Origin: Bacteroidota bacterium
Lineage (GTDB): Bacteria > Bacteroidota > Bacteroidia > AKYH767-A > OLB10
DNA: 64,000 bases
Assembly (NCBI GenBank): GCA_016717725.1
Contig: JADKFA010000001.1
Location: forward strand, 271,536-335,535
Reading direction: 5' to 3'
In this document: piece by piece, positions 38,401 to 44,845 of the stretch
Position numbering within the stretch: the stretch's first letter is position 1
How the letters are laid out: each line of letters opens with the position of its first letter
Made by a program: the position numbers and the translations under genes
Notes under the pieces: generated by a model
What the model saw: only the letters and a program-made list of their open reading frames with translations
What the model was told of the DNA's origin: nothing
Database searches by the model: none

Positions 38401-39786
38401 ACAACCTGCACCTGTAAGTACATTTTGATAATTCAATTGAATAGTTACTGGACCAAAAAATCCAGGAGCCCATTGAATACAAATTTGACAAGTATTATTT
38501 CCTGTTACCACACCTGCATTGGCAGGCAATATTTCCCATGAATAATTATTTCCAGGAATGCATTCTACTTCGTAACAGGATTCTGATTCTGCACAAACAA
38601 TTGTGTCGCCTGCGATAGGTAAAGTTGCAGGAACAATATGAACTGTCTTAATGGTGGGGAATGGACAATTTAATGGCGGAGTACATCCACTCACACCTAA
38701 AGAAATAGTTCCAGTAGAACCCAAGCCCCAAATCACGGTTGCCGAATCGCTAGTGCTCGTTGGACCAGGAGGTAAAAATGCCCCTCCCGATACTGCCCAA
38801 GTATAGGTTGTACAAATTGCATTCGTGTGATAGGTGACTGTATCACCGGGGCAAACAACGGAGATACAATAAATATCGGGACCCGATGCAGAATCCACTA
38901 CAACCATAAATGCGGTATCATGCGGCGTTCCGCAGGCATCATACACAGTGAGTGTATCGTAATAAGTTCCGGGAGGATAATTTACACCGGGTTGTGTGTT
39001 TGTTTGATTGATAGAATAAAAACCATTTCCAAAATTCCACAATCTTCCTGTTGTTCCTGTTGAATTATCGACGAAGGTGATGGATTGACCATTACAAATA
39101 TTGATCACACCGGCAACAATTGGTGGCGAAGTAGAAAAAATAATATTGTAGGCTGAAGGAGGATTACGAATTACATTTTGCGTACAAGAATCCAATACAC
39201 CATTCTTCAACACATACCAAGTTACAACAGTAGTTCCTACTGGAAAAACTCCGGGAGAATTATTCCACAATGAATCGTATGTGCAAGCAATATTTCCTTG
39301 ACCTGGCCCAGTGCCTCCACCCGCGAGTGAAGTATCAGCCGTTGTATACGTTGGTTTCTTCAAAACCAAGGAAGAGTCGGGAAGATCAAAACAAATGGTA
39401 GTGTCGCTACACGTTAGCGTACAACAAGGTCCACCAATTGTAATTGGAAAAACAACTTGATTATTAGCTGCGTCGCGCACTTCAAAAATGTAAGTACCCG
39501 GACACAAACCATTCAAACAAGCTTGATATCCTACGAATGTTCCCGGTCCAAAAACGGTGTAGGTGTACGGAGGAATTCCACCAGAGGCAATTACTCCAAC
39601 CGTGCATGAACAAGGATTTGTTTGTTTACAACAAGCCGTTGCACATGCTGGATCGGCAACTACGGTTAAATTTTGCGCGTATCCAAATTGGGTTACAACT
39701 AATAAAACTAAAAGTACAATGTACTTTTTAATTTTTCGAGCAAGAGTAACTTTTTCTCCTGTAGATGGGCGAGTAGATGTATACAT
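26443..39786 (-). CDS. Giant cysteine-rich T9SS-sorted repeat protein (4447 aa)
   Basis: This is one uninterrupted 13.3-kb frame. Residues 1-37 include a late signal peptide (KKYIVLLVLLVVTQFGYAQ). The next roughly 1,800 residues are many PKD/Ig-like domains (typical WNWDFGDAGTD, ATYTWSV and CVNTTVNFS). Around 1,850-2,000 is a jelly-roll-like domain (INFDNNTLMGWQPF, SGFDNVCI). Residues about 2,000-4,000 hold about 12 copies of a 175-residue unit with 14 Cys each, including three CC pairs. Four more Ig-like domains and a T9SS sorting domain (FNIYPNPAHDQFELFY, ending in VVVY) complete it. It is expected to be secreted and anchored on the cell surface, perhaps as an adhesin; the function is not shown by sequence. 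The LytTR system lies 540 bp upstream. Confidence 0.88.
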   Translation of the reverse strand: MYTSTRPSTGEKVTLARKIKKYIVLLVLLVVTQFGYAQNLTVVADPACATACCKQTNPCSCTVGVIASGGIPPYTYTVFGPGTFVGYQACLNGLCPGTYIFEVRDAANNQVVFPITIGGPCCTLTCSDTTICFDLPDSSLVLKKPTYTTADTSLAGGGTGPGQGNIACTYDSLWNNSPGVFPVGTTVVTWYVLKNGVLDSCTQNVIRNPPSAYNIIFSTSPPIVAGVINICNGQSITFVDNSTGTTGRLWNFGNGFYSINQTNTQPGVNYPPGTYYDTLTVYDACGTPHDTAFMVVVDSASGPDIYCISVVCPGDTVTYHTNAICTTYTWAVSGGAFLPPGPTSTSDSATVIWGLGSTGTISLGVSGCTPPLNCPFPTIKTVHIVPATLPIAGDTIVCAESESCYEVECIPGNNYSWEILPANAGVVTGNNTCQICIQWAPGFFGPVTIQLNYQNVLTGAGCNLPDQCTDDPGCGGTATITVDVRPIFGIAGPTKVCPNAVSAPFNGMNLTNNTIASGVTWKMTTPIPSVINFASTAALNAYTWNAGSGTYCLTAYTPPNVYCNDSAKVCLEVVNMLQPNPVVGPDTVCANVSTNYAVISNMTGVTYVWTVSNGVIVGPSNGSSVNIQWNPGGGTVSVVQMLSASPFCSSIASAVKTVVTWPNFPLPIVTASSPIVCMNSTITYSIPTPLLSNATYTWSVVPSTAGNIVTANGTNTISIKWISAAITPIFVKLKISRCYDDSVMVPVTLLPLPTVPNITYFPANPCVNTTVNFSTLNPGPTWNWDFGDAGTDVIQKPSHIYTAAGNYNVQLVVTNVSGCSDTANTLITVEDIPVVPIINGPDSVCINALSSYNFSQPLFPGAYYSWSLSNSPKGIISSSGNNFMNLKWTIAGTDTVKVRVQATCLDTTIKYVVVISPNPTPGISVVSPACQNSNVNFSGSGGSTYSWIFAGGSPGFSSSQNPVVTYAIPGTYNVSLTVVSAAGCAATTTTTMTINPEPTAIINGPFTICAFPGSVTMNAVAQPGYTFLWSPTGTTGPSVTTTINSLTTFSCVVTNSFGCTKLSNFITVDTASCTQIIDSCQVNDSIDFTYTPPICLTQTYTKIYTGTLTGWNFGAGGSAGAVTPVSATYPYPGVFPVTVVGVALGTYPDGSPCNKNISRTRNVTIPFDLDFDFDYQCNGSNVMQVVFSNTSQYLGVATAYNWTWYDATFATTISTNPFPPAITLSAGTHIINFSAFDPATGATCMVTKTINVPVPISASFTVSSPLCVGAPNIFTNTSVLLANQASMLFNNGNGGTSTSSPASLPYAASGPFTASIAVTDIFGCTSSASQNVTVTPAGSGTITVGSLACDSVSLTASGPGPFTWNVISPPPFPNNPAYVKTSGFYSVTGIGVNGCPYTFGPVQVTVNKSPTVTITGLTNYCQGEALNIKTSAAGVNYAWIRLPSTPVGTNSPNLNIIAGTPGTFTYQVTVTAANGCIGSATYVVTVDPVPSSAAIVVTGSPIFCQGDSVKLTVSPPGATYLWSKSPAPPLTSPANAQPIFWATQSGTYSVIVQTPNGCAYPSIAPVVITVNPKPIANITGDTVLCEGETLNLLSTPVAGATYAWTGPAATGITNPFVKTNMQLTDAGQYSVIVTNAFGCTQVDTINVIVNPAPVNPFIISNPGGVLCQGQIFNLSIVGPLGPPIVYNWSTGQMGTNINVVLPNDYWVTATNQFGCSAQSNIITVHPRPDLSCVPSGCYEFCDECDSVTIPGPVGLFYYDWQMLVGNVFVPYTNSQNLNVYPPGGKFRLMGSNQWGCADSSDTLDIDFKSCCPIPDTTLCVDTCINFDNNTLMGWQPFAGAPNVGVSVTNVGSQGGPTDYFVMGSDLAGPSQLETGYNLLGKWCCGQFCFDYKLIDDGVAGSINVNPTFRILNGALGFVFTSSATVTELSPWQNICAPITDCNPPPTSPLGTWAPIAGTAITDWTTVLSNVTNVLFRVDYSAAVGETSGFDNVCINSNVPDIDAGNDTTVCAGTFVPLHVVGCTGMPEWYAISGDTLIFVGNGPFIEVNPTVSTCYVVTCCGVGTCCCDTDTVCINVNPLPILQWTSVYPNVCQNSAPIVLDSSQIQIFINGNWVSINAVPGSGFFSGPGVVGNVFTPSIIGPHTICYTYTDSVGCTNTVCNTINVIFCCDTTFNISAGNDTTICHGGVAILNVTGCTGAPIWYKMSVEGPIVVGQGPVVDVMPTQSTCYFVVCCDPLYPTCCDTDTVCVYVNELPILQWNTNYPSVCQNSAPIYLDSNNILVYVNNTWVPVSSLGGSGSFSGPFVSGNIFTPSTIGTHTICYTYTDSVGCTNTVCNTINVIFCCDTTFNISAGNDTTICHGGVAILNVNGCNGPAVWYKMSVEGPIVVGQGPVVDVMPTQSTCYFVVCCDPLYPTCCDTDTVCVYVNELPILQWNTNYPSVCQNSAPIYLDSNNILVYVNNTWVPVSSLGGSGVFSGPFVTGNIFTPSTIGTHTICYTYTDSVGCTNTVCNTINVIFCCDTTFNISAGNDTTICHGGVAILNVTGCTGAPTWYKMSVEGPIVVGQGPVVDVMPTQSTCYFVVCCDPLYPACCDTDTVCVYVNELPILQWNTNYPSVCQNSAPIYLDSNNILVYVNNTWVPVSSLGGSGSFSGPFVSGNIFTPSTIGTHTICYTYTDSVGCTNTVCNTINVIFCCDTTFNISAGNDTTICHGGVAILNVIGCTGAPTWYKMSVEGPIVVGQGPVVDVMPTQSTCYFVVCCDPLYPTCCDTDTVCVYVNELPILQWNTNYPSVCQNSAPIYLDSNNILVYVNNTWVPVSSLGGSGVFSGPFVSGNIFTPSTIGTHTICYTYTDSVGCTNTVCNTINVIFCCDTTFSISAGNDTTICHGGVAILNVTGCTGAPIWYKMSVEGPIVVGQGPVVDVMPTQSTCYFVVCCDPLYPTCCDTDTVCVYVNELPILQWNTNYPSVCQNSAPIYLDSNNILVYVNNTWVPVSSLGGSGVFSGPFVSGNIFTPSTIGTHTICYTYTDSVGCTNTVCNTINVIFCCDTTFNISAGNDTTICAGGVAILEVEGCVGTPTWYILTGEGPVPVIQGQVFDAFPQVSTCYMVVCCDSLYPACCDTDTVCVYVNPHPNLQWNTIYPSVCQNSSPIVLDSSQILVQVNNVYVPISSLPGSGYFSGIGVVGNVFTPSTIGTYTICYTYTDSLGCSAMVCNTINVIFCCDTTFNISAGNDTTICAGGVAILEVEGCVGTPTWYMLTNEGAVPVMQGEVFDAFPQVSTCYMVVCCDPLYPACCDTDTVCVYVNPHPILQWNTNYPSVCQNSTPIVLDSSQIQVYVNNNWVSISSVPGSGYFSGPGVVGNVFTPSTIGTHTICYTYTDSAGCSAMVCNTINVIFCCDTTFNISAGNDTTICAVGVAILSVAGCTGTPTWYILTGEGPVPVVQGQIFDVFPQQSTCYMVVCCDPLYPACCDTDTVCVYVSPQPVLAWPNIYTDICSNGGPITLNLSDIYVNINNTWVMVPAAGGTGVFSGPGIFGNTFTPPGIGSYVITFTYTDPNGCVATMTNSITTTFCCDTINTISAGNDTTICAGGVAILSATGCNGAVTWYQLGVEGPFVVGQGPVFDAFPQQSACYMVVCCDPIYPACCDTDTVCVYVSPQPILAWPSIYTDICSNGGSITLNLSDIYVNINNTWVMVPVAGGTGYFSGPGIFGNTFTPPGIGSYVITFTYTDPNGCVATITNTITTMFCCDTINTISAGNDTTICAGGVAILTATGCNGATTWYQLGVEGPFVVGQGPIFDAFPQLSTCYMVVCCDPVYPACCDTDTVCVYVSPQPVLAWPSIYTDICSNGGPITLNPADIFVDINNTWVMSPFAGGTGYFSGPGIFGNTFTPPGIGSYVITFTYTDPNGCVATITNTITTMYCCDPTTTISAGNDTIICAGGVATLNVTGCEGNAIWYALTVEGPIVVGQGNTFQANPQQNTCYVVVCCNPNDPTCCFTDTVCVTIKPIILVGPITGTLISACIPATAGSSVYSVTPVIGATYLWTTPTGMTITSGQGTPTINTTWTAATMQQGINGTLCVNQYTLCGPSISCVNISLNSIIPVRPGSISGPAKVCPGDIVVFSIALVPRATFYTWTLPAGMTIISGAGTNVITVSVGPGFVGGTISVVAGNSCGVSPARTKAVGLNILPAPGPITGPLTGMCNVVGAVYSITPMVGANSYQWNVVNGTIVGSSTGTSIVVNWNSSFVTGTVSVYAINGCGISTLRTLTVKGPPAQPSIISGPVNVCTNGNFQYSVGTVTGAMQYNWTVPSTATIISGQGTKVINVLFGPSAATNQLISVTAINTCGNSAIRNLSGITVASCIREADLSGTVFNIYPNPAHDQFELFYQTKENVSFTIEMMDAEGRLVNSKSIVGNGLLYSTRYETTELARGVYLIVVNEEGRRLQQRVVVY
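27790..33790 (-). repeat. About twelve 525-bp tandem repeats within the giant gene
   Basis: The unit begins ISAGNDTTIC and ends VIFCC. Anchors recur at exactly 525-bp steps (30780, 31305, 31830, 32355, 32880). The units at about 30760-33380 are nearly identical in DNA, while the three at the C-terminal side (27.9-29.6 kb) form a separate subtype with LAWPSIYTDICSNGG, and the two or three between are intermediate. The pattern indicates recent expansion or gene conversion in the middle of the array. Confidence 0.9.
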
Positions 39787-40324
39787 AAGCTGAGTATTTT
39801 GGAAAAATAAATTCGCAATTAAAAACTGAAGAACTTATATTTTCCGGGTGGTTTAGACGATAAGGAATTAAAATGAAAAAACTACGAAAATTTTTCAAGA
39901 TTATTTGAAAAGGGAAATCGAAGAGACCTAATAGCCACTTCCACTTATTTTCGCAAAATGCATAATACAACTGCATCATATTAGATATTTTCTTTTCAAT
40001 TATCAAAGTAACTACTTCTGCTTTCGAGCAAAAAAAAATGGTATTAGGAATCCATTTCAGGAAAGTCCAACCGCTGCCACAACACTCCTCCACTTATCAA
40101 AAGAATGCAATATAATTGACTAAGTCAAGCAATATTTATAAGTGGTTAATAAGTCCCACAATTGGCAAGAAATTTCTAACAAGTGGCAAAACAGACTTTT
40201 TCTCTACCAATTGATCATCAAAAGGGCAAGAATTCACTAAACTTGTAATATATTGAAAGATAGCCTCTTCAAGGGAAAACACATTTAGCAACTCATTACA
40301 TTTATTTCGTGAAGTAAAATTTGA
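39787..40324. other. Upstream region of the giant gene
   Basis: This is 538 bp of AT-rich sequence between the giant gene and the LytTR regulator, both on the minus strand. Short open frames here have no recognisable content. It presumably holds the giant gene's promoter, but I found no clear TTTG-N19-TAnnTTTG match; TATTTTTC near 39812 is the nearest. Confidence 0.4.
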
Positions 40325-41056
40325 TTACAAATTCATCAACTGCAAAAAATGATCTTTTTTCCGTCGAGAAACTTCAACGGAAGAGCCATCACTCATAATA
40401 GCAAAATAACCATCTACTCTACTAAAATGTTTGACATGAATTAAATTAATTAGATGAGAATGGTGTGCTCTAAAAAAGTTCAAGTCTTGCAATAAATCTT
40501 CATACTCTTTTACATTCTTAGACGCTGTATATTTTTCAGTTGATGTATAGATATGCGTATAGCTACCATCGGCTTGCATTCTGATAATATCATTTGTATG
40601 AATAAAAGCAACCCCATCCTTCACGGGAACTGCCAATTTTCCCGTTCTATTATTCTCTAAATTATCTAGTAATCCAGAATAATTATTTTGCTGCATGGGA
40701 GGTGAGGATCTCACTCTTGAAACTGCGCTCACTAATTCATCAACGTCAACGGGCTTTAAAATATAATCGACTGCAGCAAATTTGATTGCTTTAATAGCAT
40801 AATGATTATGTGCAGTTACAAAAATAGTTTTGAAATTTACATTTTCAAATCGTTTTAGCAATTCAAACCCACTTCCTCTTGGCATTTCCACATCTAAAAA
40901 AACCAGTTCAGGCTGATGGCTTGAAATAAACTGAAAGGCTGTTTCAACTGAGTCGGCTTGACCAACCACTTCAACATCCTTACAGTATTCCTCGAGTAAT
41001 TTCAGCAGTGTATCACGGCCTTTTTTCTCATCATCAACTATGCAGGCTTTCATCAT
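40325..41056 (-). CDS. LytTR-family response regulator
   Basis: This is a 243-residue cytoplasmic regulator. The receiver domain (about 1-120) starts ACIVDDEKKGRDTL, with the phospho-Asp in LVFLDVEMPRGSG and the conserved Lys in YILKPVDVDELV. The LytTR DNA-binding domain (about 140-243) includes IIRMQADGSYTHIYT and FFRAHHSHLINLIHV. It follows its cognate kinase by 100 bp on the same strand. LytTR proteins bind direct repeats upstream of targets. The giant T9SS gene next door is a plausible target but this is not shown. Confidence 0.92.
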   Translation of the reverse strand: MMKACIVDDEKKGRDTLLKLLEEYCKDVEVVGQADSVETAFQFISSHQPELVFLDVEMPRGSGFELLKRFENVNFKTIFVTAHNHYAIKAIKFAAVDYILKPVDVDELVSAVSRVRSSPPMQQNNYSGLLDNLENNRTGKLAVPVKDGVAFIHTNDIIRMQADGSYTHIYTSTEKYTASKNVKEYEDLLQDLNFFRAHHSHLINLIHVKHFSRVDGYFAIMSDGSSVEVSRRKKDHFLQLMNL

Positions 41057-41155
41057 TTGGAATAAAATTTATAACGAAACTAAGCTATTCTAAAACAATA
41101 TTACCAAAACAAATCATGCAAAACTAAATAAACTTCAAAAAATATTTTAGAAAAA

Positions 41156-44110
41156 TCAATTAACTGCCTTTCCCTTAATTCTATATTTTACAGGAATCAA
41201 CAATTCGACGCGCGTCCCGGAGGCTTTACCATATTCATCAAACAAATCCAAAATCGTTAGTTGAATAGAAGTATTATGTGCTTTATTATAAGCCTCGACT
41301 CTTCGAGTAGTAATGAGCGAACCATGAGAAATATGCTCACTTGCATTTATTTTATTTAATTCAGCTGCAGCTTCACGGCCAATTCCGTTATCTTCAATAT
41401 AAATGTAAACGTTATGATCATCTCTATTCACCGTAAGTGTTAACTTTCCATTTCCAGTCAAATGTCGAATCCCATGTTTAATTGCATTCTCCAAAAATGG
41501 CTGAAAGATCATAGAAGGAATTAATAACGAATTAGCATCAACATCATTTGAAATATTCAATTCGAACTCGAACTTATCATCAAATCGTTGTTGTTCCAAT
41601 TCAACATATAATTTATTAGCGTCTAACTCTCCTTCTAACATAACCTCTCCTTCCACAGAATTATCTAAAATAGATCGCACTAACTTTGCAAACTTAGTAA
41701 GGTACTTTTGAGCAGATCGTGCATCGTTCTTCAAAATATAATCCTGGATAGAATTGATTACATTAAAAATGAAATGAGGATTCATCTGCGCTCTCAATGC
41801 TTTCATCTCTAACATCACGAGCTGTTTATTAAAATCGGTACGTAGCCTTTCTTGCTCCCTAACTCGTGCGATTCGTAGTCGCATAAAATAAACGGCCAAT
41901 AAAACAATAGCAAGTAGCAAAGACAATCGAAACCACCACTGTTGCCAAAAGGGAGTTAAGATGGTAAATTTTAAACTCTTCTTTTCAACGGTCCACGTTC
42001 CAGAGCTATTTTTTACCAAAACACTAAATATATAATTTCCGGGTTTCAACGAAAGAAACTCCACGTGCCGACTTGAAGTTACTGATTCAAAGGTATCGGC
42101 TTCGTTTACGAGCCTATATCGATAATTTATTTTTCCATAACTTTTATAAGACAAGGCTTCGAATCCAATACTTATATTATTTGCAACATGACTTAGCGAA
42201 CCAATTTCATCTAAACTCACATCCACATTGTTCACTTTGAAGCTGGTGAAATGAAAAACAGGAGGTGTTGAATTCACAAAACTCGAACGCCCATCAAAAA
42301 ACAAAATCGACTTTTTAGTAGCCACCCATACGGTATCATTCAATATGGCAATATCATTAATTTCATTGTCAGATAATCCTTCATTATAACCGATACTACT
42401 CACTGAAAAACGAAACGGCGAAAAACTTTCAATCGTCACTTTAGAAGCACCATTATATGAAGCACACCAAATTGAATTTTCACCAAGTGTAATTCGATGA
42501 ATAATATTACTACATAAACCATCAGACTCATCCACCTTGTAAACTGAATCGTCCACAACTATTAACAGTCCTTTCCCTCGTGTAGCAAAAAAATATTGGT
42601 CATTCTTATTTTCAATATCATCAACACGTGTATCTTTAAAGACAGGATGAAATAAATTGAGAATATTACCTTTCTCATTGAGTAAATAAACTCCACTATT
42701 CGTTCCCAAAATAAATTCTCCATTGGGTCTTTCGTTGACGCAATTAGCACGCTGCTTTAAACTTGCCCATAAAAAAAGTGAATCGTCTTTAATTTTATAC
42801 AAGCCATTAATGGAAGCATTTAACATCTCTCCATTTCGTAAACGAATAAAGTCCCCTTTTAATGACTTGGTTCCATCTGATTTAAAATGATGATACTTTC
42901 CATTTGATAAATATCCTGGAGGCTCCATAGAAATCAATAAACGATTCTCCTTTTCATCAAAAAACATAGCGTTCACATACTTCTCATTCTTCATTTGCGT
43001 TTTGGAGATACATGCTGAAGTACTAAATTCTGCAACAACGCCATTCCAAAAACCTACATAAATAATATTCTGACCTTTAGTAAGACATAATGCTTCTTGC
43101 ATTGAATCGGGATTTAATTTATATTCATTAACACCGGCATCGTTAAAATAAAAAACACCGCTATTTACCGTAGTTACCCAGAGACCACTTTCAAAGTCTA
43201 AAACTGTACTTGAAATAAATTCCTTTTCCAAATAGCCATTCAAAATTTTCCAATTCTTCGTTGAGACCTTAAACAATCCATTATAAGTTGACACCCACAA
43301 TTCGTTATTTTTTCCCTCATATAAATAAGTGATGGCCCCTGAAAGTTGATTCAAGAGATACAGCTTACCATTTTTGTATTCGAACAAAAATGTTGAAAGT
43401 GAAATAATCATTCGTCCATCACGCAAGTACTTTGCAAAAAGTTGTCCACTATATTTTAAATCTACAAACAATGAATCATACTTCCCGTTAAACTTCCTTA
43501 TATACAAATAAGTGGGAAGAGAGGGAATGAATAATTTATTTCCAGAAGTAAGTAATCGTCCTTCTACAATTTCATCAACAAAAATTTGATTGAAGGGATA
43601 TGACTTTATAAACTTCAATTCTAAATGTTCCTTTCCTTGTTTATCAATAATGTATTCACCATTATAATTGCAGGAGAAATAAACATTTTCTAAACTATCA
43701 ACAAAAAAACCTAAAGGGATTGAATTCCCCACAATTTTCTTTGCAAGGATATTAAATGCAAAAGGCTTTACTACTTCATTCTCCATAAAGAACAGTTGCC
43801 CTGAAAATGTTTGCATCCACATTCTTTCCTTGCTATCAATAAATAATTTGAAAACGGTATTATCGCTCAACCCTTCTCCGGAAGAAAAAACTTTAAATTC
43901 ATATCCATTATATCGAGCCACACCATGATCCGTTGCAAACCACAAATAGCCTTTCTTATCTTCGATCACTTGATAAATTTGAGAAGAAGGCAAACCATCA
44001 AGCGTTGTAAACTGTCGTAACACGGGTTGCGGCAGTTGAGCAGCCAACGAAAGCGACATCGACATGAAAGCCATCACCAAAAGTCTACGTAAACCCATCT
44101 TCCGAAACAT
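41156..44110 (-). CDS. Propeller-type sensor histidine kinase of the LytS class
   Basis: This is a 984-residue membrane sensor. It has a signal peptide (about 1-24, ending LAAQ). About 650 residues follow as a two-component-type beta-propeller (DHGVARYNGYEF, GEGLSDNTVF and further blades), then a Y_Y_Y domain (FTSFKVNNVDVSL to FSVLVKNSSGTW). A membrane helix (WFRLSLLLAIVLLAVYFM) leads into the His_kinase domain with phospho-His in QMNPHFIFNVINSI. The ATPase has PFLENAIKHGIRH and EDNGIGR. Its architecture is shared with carbohydrate-sensing regulators of Bacteroidota, but here the output is through a separate LytTR protein. Confidence 0.9.
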   Translation of the reverse strand: MFRKMGLRRLLVMAFMSMSLSLAAQLPQPVLRQFTTLDGLPSSQIYQVIEDKKGYLWFATDHGVARYNGYEFKVFSSGEGLSDNTVFKLFIDSKERMWMQTFSGQLFFMENEVVKPFAFNILAKKIVGNSIPLGFFVDSLENVYFSCNYNGEYIIDKQGKEHLELKFIKSYPFNQIFVDEIVEGRLLTSGNKLFIPSLPTYLYIRKFNGKYDSLFVDLKYSGQLFAKYLRDGRMIISLSTFLFEYKNGKLYLLNQLSGAITYLYEGKNNELWVSTYNGLFKVSTKNWKILNGYLEKEFISSTVLDFESGLWVTTVNSGVFYFNDAGVNEYKLNPDSMQEALCLTKGQNIIYVGFWNGVVAEFSTSACISKTQMKNEKYVNAMFFDEKENRLLISMEPPGYLSNGKYHHFKSDGTKSLKGDFIRLRNGEMLNASINGLYKIKDDSLFLWASLKQRANCVNERPNGEFILGTNSGVYLLNEKGNILNLFHPVFKDTRVDDIENKNDQYFFATRGKGLLIVVDDSVYKVDESDGLCSNIIHRITLGENSIWCASYNGASKVTIESFSPFRFSVSSIGYNEGLSDNEINDIAILNDTVWVATKKSILFFDGRSSFVNSTPPVFHFTSFKVNNVDVSLDEIGSLSHVANNISIGFEALSYKSYGKINYRYRLVNEADTFESVTSSRHVEFLSLKPGNYIFSVLVKNSSGTWTVEKKSLKFTILTPFWQQWWFRLSLLLAIVLLAVYFMRLRIARVREQERLRTDFNKQLVMLEMKALRAQMNPHFIFNVINSIQDYILKNDARSAQKYLTKFAKLVRSILDNSVEGEVMLEGELDANKLYVELEQQRFDDKFEFELNISNDVDANSLLIPSMIFQPFLENAIKHGIRHLTGNGKLTLTVNRDDHNVYIYIEDNGIGREAAAELNKINASEHISHGSLITTRRVEAYNKAHNTSIQLTILDLFDEYGKASGTRVELLIPVKYRIKGKAVN

Positions 44111-44216
44111 GCTAATTTATGCATCGAAATTTAATTCAAATTCCTGAATAAACCATCTGTTCTGTGAAATTTAAAAAGAATGATTAAAATTGGGCAAATA
44201 ACCTCACCTTTGCAGC

Positions 44217-44795
44217 ATGATTCAGATTGACGACAAACTTATTTCATTAGATGTAATAGACGAACAATTCGTTTGTGACCTAGCTAAATGCAAAGGGGAG
44301 TGTTGTATTTCTGGAGATGCGGGTGCACCACTGGAAGAAAGTGAATTATTTGAAATAGAAGACGCTTTTCCTGCTATCAGAAACATCTTATCTGAAGATG
44401 GCAAAAAGAGCATCGAGAACTACGGACTCTACACCAAAGATCAAGAGGGCGATTGGGTAACTCCATTAGTGAATGGCAATAAAGAATGCGCCTATGTTCT
44501 TTTTGAAAAAGGTGTGGCAACATGCGCATTTGAAAAAGCATATTCAGAAGGGAAAATCTCCTTTCGAAAACCAATCTCATGTCACCTCTACCCTATCCGA
44601 ATTAAAAAATTAAAAAACTACGAAGCTGTAAACTACGACCGTTGGGACATTTGTTCAGCAGCGTGTACTTTAGGAAAAACTTTAAAAGTTCCCGTTTATA
44701 AATTTTTGAAAGATGCGCTCATTCGAAAATATGGAGAGCAATGGTATATGGAATTAGAAATCGCAGTAGACCACTATTCAAAAAGCAAAGCATAA
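44217..44795 (+). CDS. DUF3109-family cysteine-rich protein
   Basis: This 192-residue cytoplasmic protein of unknown role is common in Bacteroidota. Its N-terminal CDLAKCKGECCISGDAGAP and later Cys in KECAY, ATCAFE, ISCHLYPIRI and DICSAAC suggest a Zn or Fe-S site of the YkgJ/CxxCxxCC kind. The start at ATG 44217 follows a promoter-like CACCTTTG. It is monocistronic and divergent from the sensor kinase. The shared terminator at 44801 separates it from the ABC-F gene. Confidence 0.85.
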   Translation: MIQIDDKLISLDVIDEQFVCDLAKCKGECCISGDAGAPLEESELFEIEDAFPAIRNILSEDGKKSIENYGLYTKDQEGDWVTPLVNGNKECAYVLFEKGVATCAFEKAYSEGKISFRKPISCHLYPIRIKKLKNYEAVNYDRWDICSAACTLGKTLKVPVYKFLKDALIRKYGEQWYMELEIAVDHYSKSKA

Positions 44796-44800
44796 AAAAA

Positions 44801-44828
44801 GGTGTCAGTACATTTCTGTAATGACACC
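44801..44828. terminator. Terminator between DUF3109 and ABC-F genes
   Basis: GGTGTCA and TGACACC form a 7-bp stem. On the minus strand it is followed by TTTTTTTATG, so it mainly serves the ABC-F gene. It lies between two convergent genes. Confidence 0.7.
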
Positions 44829-44845
44829 CTTCGTTAAATTTTTAT

